A DNA stretch of 28,228 bases from Bacillota bacterium (GCA_023451115.1 JAEXFV010000030.1:1-28228), one strand, 5' to 3'; numbered from the stretch's first letter, positions 7,204 to 16,388 are shown. A program made the numbers and translations. Notes: generated by a model from the letters alone, not told the origin.

Positions 7204-8565
7204 TCAATTTGGAATAAATTCTATTTTTAAAATTTGTTCTGTTTCCGGCCTCACCCGTACGTTTTCCGATACTGTGTAGCCAGGCAAAAACAGCACTTCT
7301 CCCCCAGTACAAACCATAGGCCCTTCCCGCTGCCTGCGGGGCACTTTTTTGTCTATGAAATACTCTTTTAGCTTGCGCTCCCCCGGCGCTCCAAAGGGAT
7401 AAAACCGGTCTCCCGGCCGCCTGGGCCGAACGAGGGTATCATCCGGCAGCTTTCCCCCATCCAGGAAACCTACAAATGGGTTCTGCCCCTTTTCCCAATC
7501 GTTTACAAACTGGCTATGAAAGATCCCTGCCGGCGTATGCGTTTCACCAGGAATTTTGAGAGGGATTGCATACTCCCCACCTTGCTCCTGCAAAATGCCT
7601 ACACAAAGCAACTGATAACTTGTCCACCCCCAAACCCCATTGCCAAAGGGAGCCTTTGCACCGGTACGCGCCTCCAACAACTCAGACAGTCTGGATATAT
7701 CTTCCTGGCCGCTGTTATATAACGCGCCATGTTCCTGCAAAATCAAGCGCAGGGCGCGCCCCTTCAGGGCAGGCGGCAAATCCCGCAGCTGCTCCCGTCG
7801 ATAGCCGCCATTCTCCCTGCATTGTTCCAGCGCCGCCGCAGCCTGGGCGCTTAAGTACGCTTCATCCTCAGCGCATAGCGATGCCATACGAACCAGCCCA
7901 TCCACAATTGCCGGGTTATAATCCCGTTCCAACGTTGGAAGCAGTTGCAACCGTATCCGGTTACGCAAGTAGGAAACATCCTGATTGGTAGCGTCATCCC
8001 GGTAGCAAAGCCCGTGACTTTGTAAATATGCCATAATTTGCCCACGGGACACCTGCATGAGCGGACGAATTAAATTGCCCCGCCGATCCGTCATGCCGCA
8101 CAGCCCCTTGGGCCCTGTGCCCCGCAGCAAATGCATGAGCACGGTTTCCGCCTGGTCATTTTTATGATGCGCCACCGCTATATTAATAGCCCCCGCTTCT
8201 GCTCTTGCTTCCTCTAAAAATCGATAGCGCGCTTCCCGGGCGGTTTCCTCAATTCCTCTGCCACTCTGCTTTGCCAAAGCAGGTACATCCACTGTTTTTA
8301 AAAACAGCGGTATCCCCCATTCATGGCATAAACCTTTCACAAATTCCGCATCCTGCCGGGCTTCATCGCCTCGGATGCCATGATTTAAATGCGCCGCATA
8401 TAATTTACCAAATGCGCCTCCCAAGCGCAACGCGTTCAGGCAATGCAACAAGGCAACCGAATCTGCCCCGCCGGATACTCCCGCCAGGATCCCTGCCTGC
8501 GGCCCAACGCCCCATCGCGCCAGCGCCAAAAAAACCTTTTGTTGCACATCGCCCTGCTTGTCCAT
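7204..8565 (-). CDS. tilS: tRNA(Ile)-lysidine synthase
   Basis: Modifies C34 of the CAU-anticodon tRNA-Ile to lysidine with ATP and lysine, an essential step for reading AUA. The N-terminal PP-loop SGGADS is at 31-36; then HLNHGIRGDEA, AHHKNDQAETVLMHLLRG, IRPL and the YRDDATNQ...RNRIR region follow in the usual order. The C-terminal substrate-binding domain includes RPRRPGDRFYPFG and the KKVPRRQR segment. From the ATG at 8565 it has 453 residues, a normal length. The frame stays open to 8670, but the ATG at 8565 has AGGG eight bases before it; an ATG at 8571 is also possible. A good promoter ends at 8578, which would leave almost no leader. Confidence 0.95.
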   Translation of the reverse strand: MDKQGDVQQKVFLALARWGVGPQAGILAGVSGGADSVALLHCLNALRLGGAFGKLYAAHLNHGIRGDEARQDAEFVKGLCHEWGIPLFLKTVDVPALAKQSGRGIEETAREARYRFLEEARAEAGAINIAVAHHKNDQAETVLMHLLRGTGPKGLCGMTDRRGNLIRPLMQVSRGQIMAYLQSHGLCYRDDATNQDVSYLRNRIRLQLLPTLERDYNPAIVDGLVRMASLCAEDEAYLSAQAAAALEQCRENGGYRREQLRDLPPALKGRALRLILQEHGALYNSGQEDISRLSELLEARTGAKAPFGNGVWGWTSYQLLCVGILQEQGGEYAIPLKIPGETHTPAGIFHSQFVNDWEKGQNPFVGFLDGGKLPDDTLVRPRRPGDRFYPFGAPGERKLKEYFIDKKVPRRQREGPMVCTGGEVLFLPGYTVSENVRVRPETEQILKIEFIPN

Positions 8566-8577
8566 TTGCATATCCCT

Positions 8578-8606
8578 ATGATACGCGTTTAGGAGCTTTT
8601 TGGCAA
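8578..8606 (-). promoter_or_regulatory. Candidate tilS promoter
   Basis: The minus strand has TTGCCA (8606-8601), 17 bases, then TATCAT (8583-8578); each hexamer matches consensus at five of six positions. Transcription would start near 8571, at or a few bases before the tilS start codon, so the message would be leaderless or nearly so. Confidence 0.5.
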
Positions 8607-8693
8607 GATACCGTAAAAAACCTTGCCCTTCATGCATGTATTGCTCCAGTGGACAGCAAACTAGCAGCAAACCCTTCTAAAGGAGGTCTTTCG

Positions 8694-10031
8694 TTGCAAC
8701 AGTTGTCTTTTTGGCTGCAGCAGGAACTGCCAGCCCAACCTAATTTACAGGGCGCTTACCAAACGGATGTTCTGGTCATTGGAGGCGGTCTGGCAGGGCT
8801 GCAGTGCGCACTCCAGCTGCGAGAAGCCGGCTTGGATACCCTGCTTTTGGAAGCCGGCAGGTTGGGTAGGGGCACTTCAGGCCATACTACCGCTAAAGTT
8901 TCCCTTCAACACGGGGTATGTTACAGCAATCTAACAAAGCTCTGGGGAGAAGACGTTGCCAAACAATATGCTGTGGCAAACAAAAATGCCCAGGAAGCCA
9001 TCGCATCCTATGCGCAACATGGCTGCTCCCTTACCCGGGCGGATAGTTTTCTATATACCCGCAACCCTTCGCTGGTCGCACAATTGGAGGAGGAGTCCCG
9101 CGCTGCGCAAAAGGCAGGCTTACCCATGCGCCTGCAGCGCCAAAGCCCGCTGCCTTTCTCCGTAGCCGGTACGCTTTGCCTTCCCGGGCAGATCATGCTG
9201 CACCCATTGGAATATATGCGGCTTCTCTGTAAAAAGCTTACGGGTTGCCTTTATGAAAACAGCCGCGTCATTCGTTTGGAAAACAACATTGCTTTTACCC
9301 ACGGCGGCAGTGTTCGGGCCAAGCATATCATTGTGGCCACACACTATCCCTTTATCAATACACCTGGTTACTATTTTTTAAAACTGTATCAAAGCCGTTC
9401 TGCAGTTCTGGCTTTGTCCAAGGCCCCTGTTATCTCTGGCATGCACATTGCTTTGGAAGAGAATGGGTTATCCTTACGCATGCAGGAAGACTATCTTATT
9501 TTGGGCAGCAGCAGCGGTTGGCGCTGCGGCACGCAGGAGAAAAACGCCCATTTTAAACAGCTGTGCCAACAAGCCTCCGCTTTATTCCCAAAGGCTGCAA
9601 TCGAGTTTGCCTGGGCTGCACAAGACTGCATGCCGCCGGATGGGTTACCCTACATCGGTTCCTACAGCGCAGGGCTATCGGAAATCTATGTTGCAACTGG
9701 GTTTCATAAATGGGGCTTGACCCAATCTATGTTGGCCGCGCAAATTATCACAGGGGAAATTCTGCGGAGGCCTTTGCCTTATGCCGGCTTGTTTTCCCCT
9801 GCGCGCTCCAAGTTGCCGGGGTTGCCCAGCCTTTTAAAGTCCGATGGGAACATGGTAGGCTATTACATGCGGGGATTGCCTCGCTTTGATTGTCCAACCT
9901 GTTCTCACTTAGGCTGCCGCCTGGTATTTAATCCAGAGGAACAAACGTGGGATTGCCCTGCCCATGGCTCCCGTTTCTCCGAGGAAGGGGATATATTAGA
10001 AGGGCCCACTACCCGGGGGCTCAATCGGTAA
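8694..10031 (+). CDS. YhfW-like FAD-dependent oxidoreductase with C-terminal Rieske [2Fe-2S] domain
   Basis: A 445-residue flavoprotein of the DAO (glycine oxidase-like) group. The FAD-binding motif VIGGGLAGLQ lies at 28-37, then the family segment GRGTSGHTTAKVSLQHG near 58-74. The end carries Rieske cluster ligands as C403-x-H405 (CSHLGC) and C421-x2-H424 (CPAHGSRF). B. subtilis YhfW has this architecture at about 509 residues; here the stretch between the flavin domain and the first Rieske Cys is much reduced. The second loop has Ala where high-potential Rieske proteins have Cys, so the loop disulfide is absent. The start is TTG at 8694, seven bases after AGGAGG; an open frame further upstream is not used. 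The substrate is unknown. The 3' end overlaps the convergent deacetylase gene by 11 bases. Confidence 0.88.
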   Translation: MQQLSFWLQQELPAQPNLQGAYQTDVLVIGGGLAGLQCALQLREAGLDTLLLEAGRLGRGTSGHTTAKVSLQHGVCYSNLTKLWGEDVAKQYAVANKNAQEAIASYAQHGCSLTRADSFLYTRNPSLVAQLEEESRAAQKAGLPMRLQRQSPLPFSVAGTLCLPGQIMLHPLEYMRLLCKKLTGCLYENSRVIRLENNIAFTHGGSVRAKHIIVATHYPFINTPGYYFLKLYQSRSAVLALSKAPVISGMHIALEENGLSLRMQEDYLILGSSSGWRCGTQEKNAHFKQLCQQASALFPKAAIEFAWAAQDCMPPDGLPYIGSYSAGLSEIYVATGFHKWGLTQSMLAAQIITGEILRRPLPYAGLFSPARSKLPGLPSLLKSDGNMVGYYMRGLPRFDCPTCSHLGCRLVFNPEEQTWDCPAHGSRFSEEGDILEGPTTRGLNR

Positions 10032-10902
10032 GTATCTTCTCCATAAACTCGGCTGTAGTGAGATTGCTCGGCCGGTTAAACCGGCCTAATCGAAACAGGC
10101 TGTTTTTATCCCGGGTAATGTAATTGATTTTTTCATAGCAAGTGAAAGAGGCAGCAAAGCCCATTTCCTTTAAAAAGCCTGTGGATTCATCGCTGATTGC
10201 CCCATAGGGATACACATATGCAGCAGGTCGAAATCCGCAATTCTCCTGAAGAAGCTCCTGCAGCTTTTGGGTATCCTCCAGGAAGACTTTGCGATACGCT
10301 TCCAGGCTTTCCCCGCTCTTTCTCATACTCCCCTTTCTCCCATTTTGGTCTGTATGCAGCCCGTACGAATGGTTCTGGATTTCTATCCGGCCAGATTGGC
10401 GCAGCACATTGATGTCATCCCAGCTCAAGTGGGCATAATTGGGATTTAAATCCTTTGCTTCACTAAAGCGTACCGTGTATTCTCCTACTACAGAGATGAC
10501 CGCTTTCATATCCAGCCGCTCCAATATGGGCAACACATAAGTGAGGTTATTATAGTATCCGTCATCCAGCGTAATCAGCACGGGTTTTTCCGGCAGATCC
10601 GCCTGCCGGTTGACATAGGCGATCAGATCCTCTACCAGTACGGCGGTGTATCCCTCGTCTTTTAAATATTGCAGGTCCTGCTCAAAAACACGGGGAGATA
10701 CCACAAACTTTCCTGCCCGCTGGGGATCTTTCAATACACTATGATACATCACAACGGGCAGCGCTACACCCACATCTGCATCAGCATGCGCTTCCTGCAC
10801 CTGTTCTACCTGGTAGCCAATTACCGTCAGGACGCTTACTGCTACAAACGCCAGCACAAAAAATGCCACGCGTTTTAGCAGTAACCGCAGGGCCTCTTTC
10901 AT
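10021..10902 (-). CDS. Membrane-anchored or secreted polysaccharide deacetylase (CE4, NodB domain)
   Basis: Predicted to remove N-acetyl groups from peptidoglycan or another amino-sugar polymer outside the membrane. It has 293 residues. An N-terminal hydrophobic segment (about 11-30) acts as signal anchor. The CE4 motifs are present: TLDDG with Asp113 and Asp114, the metal-binding pair in NHSYGLH (His178, His183), the RP of motif 3 (225-226) and YPYG at 231-234. Substrate cannot be read from the sequence. The start overlaps the M23 peptidase stop as ATGA, so the two envelope enzymes are translationally coupled. It is the last gene of the envelope cluster and runs 11 bases into the convergent YhfW-like gene, with no terminator in between. 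Confidence 0.92.
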   Translation of the reverse strand: MKEALRLLLKRVAFFVLAFVAVSVLTVIGYQVEQVQEAHADADVGVALPVVMYHSVLKDPQRAGKFVVSPRVFEQDLQYLKDEGYTAVLVEDLIAYVNRQADLPEKPVLITLDDGYYNNLTYVLPILERLDMKAVISVVGEYTVRFSEAKDLNPNYAHLSWDDINVLRQSGRIEIQNHSYGLHTDQNGRKGSMRKSGESLEAYRKVFLEDTQKLQELLQENCGFRPAAYVYPYGAISDESTGFLKEMGFAASFTCYEKINYITRDKNSLFRLGRFNRPSNLTTAEFMEKILTD

Positions 10903-11972
10903 GCCCCATCCCCTCCTTGCGCAATCCCGTCTTGGCGGGCCATATCCTCTCCCTGCTTTTCTACCGGCATACGCCGCTTTTGTAATAATTCCACAATATC
11001 ATATACATCCAGCCAAATCTGATTTTCCCCATCTTTCTGGCTTTCATCAAAAATCAGCTGCAATCCGAAGTGCAGATGGGGCACGTTGATGTTATTCACG
11101 TTTTCCGTTTTGCTATATCCCGTCATACCCATATAGCCAATTACGTCTCCCGCCTCTACCTGGGCTCCTTCCTGCATCTGGGGCGTATAGGGATGATCCT
11201 TGCGCAAATGAGCATAATACCAGTACCGCAGGCCATCATGGCTGCGAATTCCCACTCGCCAGCCGCCGTATTCGTTCCACCCCAACGCTTCTACCACGCC
11301 GCCTTCCACTGCAATAATCGGCGTGCCAATTGCTCCCATCAGATCATTGCCCAGGTGCAACCGTTTATATCCATAGGTCCTTGCAGCGCCAAAATCCTCA
11401 TAATGCCCAAACCCATATCCCTTGGCGATGGGGGAATATGCTTTTAATCCATATGCAGTTGTCATGTTACCCGCTTCATCCTTGGTTTGATATTCGCCTA
11501 CAAACCCAGCTAAAATCGCCTCATACGCTTCGAGATAATAGTCATAGTAACGCATGTCCCTGGTGATCTCTTCCCAGCTTTCCCCCGCCTGCAGCCGCTC
11601 TACCAGCCCATCCATTTCAGGGCTTTTCTTTCCCTCCTGGAATACGCCTCCTTTTTTTGCGGCTGTATAGGCCAGCAGGTTGATCCAGGGCAGCTCCACA
11701 TCCTCTTTGTGGGATGCAATGTCATATTGCAACGCCTGCTCCAATACAGCCAGCGGAACGTTAAACTCCACCCATTTGATATAATTTTGTCCGCCATCTT
11801 TTTCTGCCAGCACATATTCACTATAATCCCGCGCAAAACGTCGCTGCTCCAGCAAAAAAAGGCTGAATGCACTCAAAACAATGCCGGCCGCCACAACCCA
11901 TAGCAACAAGCGCCCCCTCAAGTAGCGGCGCTTGTTGCTTTTCTTTAATTTCTTATCTTTCTCAATGCTCAT
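10899..11972 (-). CDS. M23 (LytM-type) metallopeptidase with N-terminal membrane anchor
   Basis: Predicted zinc endopeptidase that cuts peptidoglycan cross-bridges or stem peptides. It has 357 residues: a basic N-terminus, one TM helix (about 21-41), a non-catalytic region rich in Tyr and acidic residues (45-190), and the LytM domain (195-310). Zinc and catalytic ligands are all visible: His206 and Asp210 (HLGND), His255 (YAHL) and the HLH motif 299-301. It is therefore probably an active enzyme, unlike the degenerate LytM factors that only activate amidases. The ATG has no good Shine-Dalgarno sequence; a 7-bp dyad (11971-11977 with 11994-12000) sits at the start. It follows the heptad-repeat gene by 62 bases and overlaps the deacetylase gene by ATGA. 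Confidence 0.92.
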   Translation of the reverse strand: MSIEKDKKLKKSNKRRYLRGRLLLWVVAAGIVLSAFSLFLLEQRRFARDYSEYVLAEKDGGQNYIKWVEFNVPLAVLEQALQYDIASHKEDVELPWINLLAYTAAKKGGVFQEGKKSPEMDGLVERLQAGESWEEITRDMRYYDYYLEAYEAILAGFVGEYQTKDEAGNMTTAYGLKAYSPIAKGYGFGHYEDFGAARTYGYKRLHLGNDLMGAIGTPIIAVEGGVVEALGWNEYGGWRVGIRSHDGLRYWYYAHLRKDHPYTPQMQEGAQVEAGDVIGYMGMTGYSKTENVNNINVPHLHFGLQLIFDESQKDGENQIWLDVYDIVELLQKRRMPVEKQGEDMARQDGIAQGGDGA

Positions 11973-12034
11973 ACAGGAAGATATGAGCCATAGCCTGTAT
12001 AATATGAACTGTTGTTGCGGGTTCTTTTATGTAA

Positions 12035-13807
12035 TCAGCCGTTAAATAAATTTACGATCCAATCCCACACCCGCTGGAAAAAGCCCTTTTCCTCCTGCAC
12101 AGGCAGTTGTTCCTGCTGCTCCTGCTGTGCAGGCGTTTCCAACGGCTTTTCCACGAAAACGCTTTCCGTTTCAAATACAAATTTTACAGTTCCGTTCATC
12201 CCTTGCGCAATGCCGGAAAAGCTTTTATATTGCTGCCCCAGGTCCACCATGGCATCCCTGCGATCCAAGGCAACGGTAATATCCGCTGTATTGGAGGCAA
12301 GCTCTTTTAATCCCTCTTCGTTCAGTTCTTTCACACCTTTGCGCAATTTATTTAGCCCATCTACCAATTCCTCTGATCCGTCTTTCAGATTTTTGCCTTC
12401 CTCGGATAACGTATAAACACCGTTTTCGATTTCAACCAATCCACCATGAAGGGATTTGACCCCATCATTTAGTTCTTCAGCACCGTTTTTCAACTCCTTT
12501 GCGCCGTTTCGCAACGCATAGATGCCGTCTGCCAGGTCCTCCATTTGGCCTTCTACAGCGGCGGCAGCTTGCTGGGCCACCTGATTGGCAGTTTGCTTTA
12601 CCGCCTGGTTCACCATTCCTTCAATTTGCCCCGCCAACGCCTGGGCAACTCCCTGCGCAATGGCGTCCGCCCCCGGCGTATCTCCCAACGCACTTTCCAC
12701 CGCAGCTGCAAGCGCTGCGATTTCCGAACCGGAAAGAGAAACATCCGGAACGTCTACCGTACCGCCTCCTACGGATGCATTATTCACCTCTTTATACAGC
12801 GTATCAATTCCTTCAAACAATTCTCCCATGCCATCGGAGAACTCTTCGCTGCCTTCATAGAGCTCCCATGTTCCATCCGTAGCTTCTTCCACGCCGCCCA
12901 GAAGCTCGTCTACCCCATCCAGGTATTCTGTCAACCCGTCATCAAATTCCTGCGCGCCGTTATAAAGCTTTCTAGCCCCGCTATATAGGTCATCTCCCGC
13001 ATCGCTCATCTCATCTACGCCATCCACCAGCTCCTGCATATCGTCCAGGTCTCTGATGTCTTCGGCGTCCACAATGCCAGTCAAAGCGATTGCTGTAATC
13101 CCGTCCATTTCAAAAGAAGTTACATCGGCTTCCACCGTAAAATACTCTGCCAGTCGGTCCTCGGGCTCCGCCTCTATGTTTGCGGCAAGTCCAGGGAAGG
13201 TAACTGCGGTTATAGTAGTAGCCCCAGCTTCGGTCATGGTTTTCGCGTTTTCTACCGTTATATTTTCATAGCTTTCGTCCAAGTTCAGCATGGTAACCAC
13301 GGTAAACGGGGTATATAATGTCAACTCCTCCCCTTTTACCGTTGTCTTTTGGGTATGCAGGTTCTGGTATTCCACCCGGATTGTTACCCTGCCGGATTGC
13401 CCCGCCAATGCCTGCGGCGTAATGGGCCTGCCGTTCAAGGAGTAGCTGACTTGCATGGAAATTGGCGGCGTTTCCCCAGAGGCGCCCTGATAGTATACAT
13501 CCTCCCCATTGGCCTGAAAAGTGTAGCGATTGCCCTCCACAGTTGGCGCTTCGCTGCCGCCAACATTGCGCACATCAGTGAGCGTGGTTTCGTCAGCCAC
13601 CGTCTGCTGTTTTTCCGGGTTTGTAACATAAATGCTGGATAATATGCTTTGCACCGTTCCCTGGGCATCCGCTGTGATATATACGGTTTCGCTTTTTTCC
13701 GGTGCGGCGGCAGCCCATGCTACTGCGGAAAAAAGAATGCCGCCAATAAAAAGCGCCGCCAACAGCCCTGCAATAACAGCACAAACAATTCTGCTTTTTT
13801 TCTTCAT
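12035..13807 (-). CDS. Secreted or membrane-anchored X-X-X-Leu-X-X-Gly heptad-repeat protein
   Basis: A 590-residue protein with an N-terminal signal/anchor helix (about 7-32), a beta-rich domain (40-250) and two blocks of seven-residue repeats ending in Gly (about 257-340 and 421-500), separated by an Ala/Gln-rich helix (355-425). The repeat type (xxxLxxG) is known from YhgE/Pip-like proteins and partners of RND or MacB-type transporters. The C-terminus is Gln/Glu-rich and finishes with an amphipathic, Trp-containing helix (WDWIVNLFNG) that could touch the membrane. Function is not established; a stalk or spacer reaching into the wall is plausible. It follows the permease gene by 15 bases with GGGGTG before its ATG, and precedes the M23 gene. 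Confidence 0.8.
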   Translation of the reverse strand: MKKKSRIVCAVIAGLLAALFIGGILFSAVAWAAAAPEKSETVYITADAQGTVQSILSSIYVTNPEKQQTVADETTLTDVRNVGGSEAPTVEGNRYTFQANGEDVYYQGASGETPPISMQVSYSLNGRPITPQALAGQSGRVTIRVEYQNLHTQKTTVKGEELTLYTPFTVVTMLNLDESYENITVENAKTMTEAGATTITAVTFPGLAANIEAEPEDRLAEYFTVEADVTSFEMDGITAIALTGIVDAEDIRDLDDMQELVDGVDEMSDAGDDLYSGARKLYNGAQEFDDGLTEYLDGVDELLGGVEEATDGTWELYEGSEEFSDGMGELFEGIDTLYKEVNNASVGGGTVDVPDVSLSGSEIAALAAAVESALGDTPGADAIAQGVAQALAGQIEGMVNQAVKQTANQVAQQAAAAVEGQMEDLADGIYALRNGAKELKNGAEELNDGVKSLHGGLVEIENGVYTLSEEGKNLKDGSEELVDGLNKLRKGVKELNEEGLKELASNTADITVALDRRDAMVDLGQQYKSFSGIAQGMNGTVKFVFETESVFVEKPLETPAQQEQQEQLPVQEEKGFFQRVWDWIVNLFNG

Positions 13808-13822
13808 ATCAGCACCCCGTTT

Positions 13823-16330
13823 CTACTCTGCGCTCTTTAGTGACTCTACCATGTCAATACCGCGTACCTTACGACGCATAAACAAATTCACAAGCAACGA
13901 AAATCCAATTGTCATCAGCGCACTGTACACAAAGCTCAGCGGCTGAATTTCCCTCACAAACATTACAATATCCACTTCACAGGTTTTAATCACAAACTGG
14001 TGCAGCAATGTCCCCAGCAACAGCCCTGCCAATGAACCAATGACCGCCAGGCAATTATTCTCCCGGAACACATAATCATAAAGCTCCTTATCCGAAAAGC
14101 CCAGCACCAGCAATGTGGCCATTTCCCGCCTGCGCTCAGTAATATTAATGTTGGTTAAATTAAACATCACCACAAAGGCCAGCCCTGCAGCCGAAAGGAT
14201 CAATACCCATACCACATAGGAAAGAATATCAAAGCTTTCGGTGATGGTGTCGTAAATCCCAGTGGTGAAGCTCACAGTGTACATTCTTTGATCCTGCAAC
14301 AAAGAAGCTGAAATTTGGTTTTCCGCTTCTGCAGAGGAATCGCTGAGTCGGCTCATAACCCCATTAAAATTCAATTCTTCTTCAAACAGGGTTTGATAAT
14401 ACTCTGCCGTACAGTACACATAGTGGTTCACATAGTTTTCGGTTACCCCGGCAATCTCAGCCTGGTAAGAATGGTTGCCTGAAGTGAGCAATATGGTATC
14501 ACCTATGCCGAGGTCATAAATATAGGAGAGTTTTCGCGAAATCACGACCCCCTCCTCCGGAAGAAGGAAATGTTCCCCTCCCTGGTCAAAGAGTGGGATC
14601 AGCCCTTCCATGGCAGCGGGATCGTTTATCGCCAGCAGGTTGGCGCTTGTGGTGGTTTCATCATCTCTGCCCACCTCATATGTTTTCTGATAACAATACA
14701 TTACATTATTCATGTTATTCTCAGGATCCCTTTGGGCGATCAGCATCTCCCAATCTTTCTGGGGCATAGGGTCATACGAAAACGCCTGCAGATCCATTCG
14801 CCAAATCTTATTGAATTGTTTGTCAATGATACCGTAAATAGCATCCTGTAAACCAAAGCCTGTCAACAGCAGGGCACAACTGCCTGCAATACCAATTATG
14901 CTCATCCAAAATCGTTTTTTGTAGCGCAGTAAATTACGCACCGTTACTTTGGAGGTAAAGCTCAAGCGCTTCCACACAAAACCGATATGCTCTAAAAATA
15001 CCCGTTTTCCTGCCTTGGGCGCCTTAGGACGCATGAGAGAGGCGGGCACTTCCTTCAAAGAGCTGATGCAGGAGAGCAGCGCGGCGCCGGTAATGCAGCC
15101 TACCGATGCAGCAATTGCTGCCAACGAAATCCCCCAGCGGAACGGTGTCTGCAAATTTGGCAGGTGATACATGATGGAATATGCCGACATAATGACGTTA
15201 GGGAATAGCCAGCATCCCAGCACACACCCCAGCACGCCTCCCAACACGGTGGCAGCTGAAGCATAAATCAAATATTCGCTGATAATCGCACCGTTATGAT
15301 ACCCCAACGCTTTTAATGTACCCATTTGGATGCGCTGTTCTTCCACCATGCGCGTCATGGTGGTCAGGGCTACCAGGGCAGCTACCACAAAAAAGATCAA
15401 GGGGAAAAGCTCCGCCACAGCGCCAATCCGATCCGTATTCTGCCGGTAGTCGCTAAACCCCGGGTTGTTTTCCCGATCCCAAACGTACCAGGTGGCATCG
15501 GTGGTATCGCCATAAGCTTCTATTTTGCGCATTACCCCATCGATCAAACTCTGATATGCTTCAGAAAATCCGGAAAATTCCTGAGCGCCTTCCACCAATA
15601 TCTCCGCTTGCGTATACCGTGCGGTGAGGTTTGCCATCATTGGCAGGCGGGTGCTCAGCTTTGCGATTGCATTGCCTGATGCAACGGCAAACCCGTCGGA
15701 AGTCCCGGTACCCACTGTGCTGGTGCCCCGTTCCACACCCGAAATGTACTTCACGCAGTCAACAAACCCTACTACCCGCAGGCGTACGGTGCCGCTGGTG
15801 GTGTTAAAAACCACCCAGTCTCCAATTGCAGCGTGATCGGATAAAATCGAATCCAGCGCAACCTCGTGGTCATCCAGCGGCAGCCGCCCTGAAACCAGGG
15901 TAAGTTGATCGATCACCGTTTCCGGCTGCAAGTCAATATCATAAGAGGGTAAGGAAAAACCAGCCGGGTTTTCCTCCGGAATGGCAAATGGCAGCGAAAT
16001 CAGGTGTATGTTCTGCTCCGCCGCATTGCTGTCTTCCATTTTCATCATAGCGTCCATTGTAACGAAGGGGCGGACTGCTGCAACGCCGGGAATTTTTTCC
16101 AGCGCACGAATATCATCCGGCGTCATCCCTGCACTGGACATTACTGTAATATCCGCCAGGTTATTCTCTTTAAAATAAGCGTCTCCCGTATCCTTCATAT
16201 CCGGGCTGGTAGCGCGTAAACCGGCAAAAAAGGCAGCTCCCAAAAAGGATATTGCAAATATGGATAAAAAGCGCAGCTTTGTGCGCCAGATTTCCCGTAA
16301 TAAGTTGACTGCCAGTTTTCCTCTTCTCAT
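13823..16330 (-). CDS. MacB/FtsX-family ABC transporter permease, eight TM helices
   Basis: An 835-residue membrane subunit. Predicted TM helices: about 20-38, 308-327, 352-376, 398-422, 475-495, 702-724, 758-780 and 798-817, giving two FtsX modules of one plus three helices each with large extracytoplasmic domains (40-300 and 500-700). The cytoplasmic segments EEQRIQMGTLKALGY and ERRREMATLLVLGF are the paired coupling regions of the two modules. Members of this type VII group usually transmit force across the membrane rather than move a substrate through it. Many Gram-positive relatives of over 1000 residues carry a coiled-coil insertion in the first outer domain; here it is missing and the next gene encodes a repeat protein. 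AAGGAG lies eight bases before the ATG. Confidence 0.93.
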   Translation of the reverse strand: MRRGKLAVNLLREIWRTKLRFLSIFAISFLGAAFFAGLRATSPDMKDTGDAYFKENNLADITVMSSAGMTPDDIRALEKIPGVAAVRPFVTMDAMMKMEDSNAAEQNIHLISLPFAIPEENPAGFSLPSYDIDLQPETVIDQLTLVSGRLPLDDHEVALDSILSDHAAIGDWVVFNTTSGTVRLRVVGFVDCVKYISGVERGTSTVGTGTSDGFAVASGNAIAKLSTRLPMMANLTARYTQAEILVEGAQEFSGFSEAYQSLIDGVMRKIEAYGDTTDATWYVWDRENNPGFSDYRQNTDRIGAVAELFPLIFFVVAALVALTTMTRMVEEQRIQMGTLKALGYHNGAIISEYLIYASAATVLGGVLGCVLGCWLFPNVIMSAYSIMYHLPNLQTPFRWGISLAAIAASVGCITGAALLSCISSLKEVPASLMRPKAPKAGKRVFLEHIGFVWKRLSFTSKVTVRNLLRYKKRFWMSIIGIAGSCALLLTGFGLQDAIYGIIDKQFNKIWRMDLQAFSYDPMPQKDWEMLIAQRDPENNMNNVMYCYQKTYEVGRDDETTTSANLLAINDPAAMEGLIPLFDQGGEHFLLPEEGVVISRKLSYIYDLGIGDTILLTSGNHSYQAEIAGVTENYVNHYVYCTAEYYQTLFEEELNFNGVMSRLSDSSAEAENQISASLLQDQRMYTVSFTTGIYDTITESFDILSYVVWVLILSAAGLAFVVMFNLTNINITERRREMATLLVLGFSDKELYDYVFRENNCLAVIGSLAGLLLGTLLHQFVIKTCEVDIVMFVREIQPLSFVYSALMTIGFSLLVNLFMRRKVRGIDMVESLKSAE

Positions 16331-16370
16331 GGGTCTTTCTCCTTAACCCGGCTTGGGCACAATGCCAGTT

Positions 16371-16388
16371 GTAAACCATTCGGTTTAC
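16371..16388 (-). other. Small hairpin at the end of the ABC ATPase gene
   Basis: Arms 16371-16377 and 16382-16388 form a perfect 7-bp stem (GTAAACC/GGTTTAC) with a 4-base loop that spans the ATPase stop codon. There is no T-run after it, so it is not a terminator. It may tune the ratio of ATPase to permease. Confidence 0.3.

Noticed and set aside
8205..8693. N-terminal extension of the YhfW-like open frame
   Set aside because: It lies antisense to tilS for most of its length; AGGAGG placed seven bases before the TTG at 8694 and the FAD motif soon after fix the start there.
11971..12000. Dyad ATACAGG/CCTGTAT before the M23 gene as a terminator or separate promoter
   Set aside because: There is no T-run after it, and the TATTAT next to it has no usable -35; the evidence is too weak for either call.
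12257..13040. Near-periodic DNA in the heptad-repeat gene, possible tandem repeat or CRISPR-like array
   Set aside because: The periodicity follows the 21-base code for Gly-ending heptads; units are diverged and there are no constant repeats with spacers.
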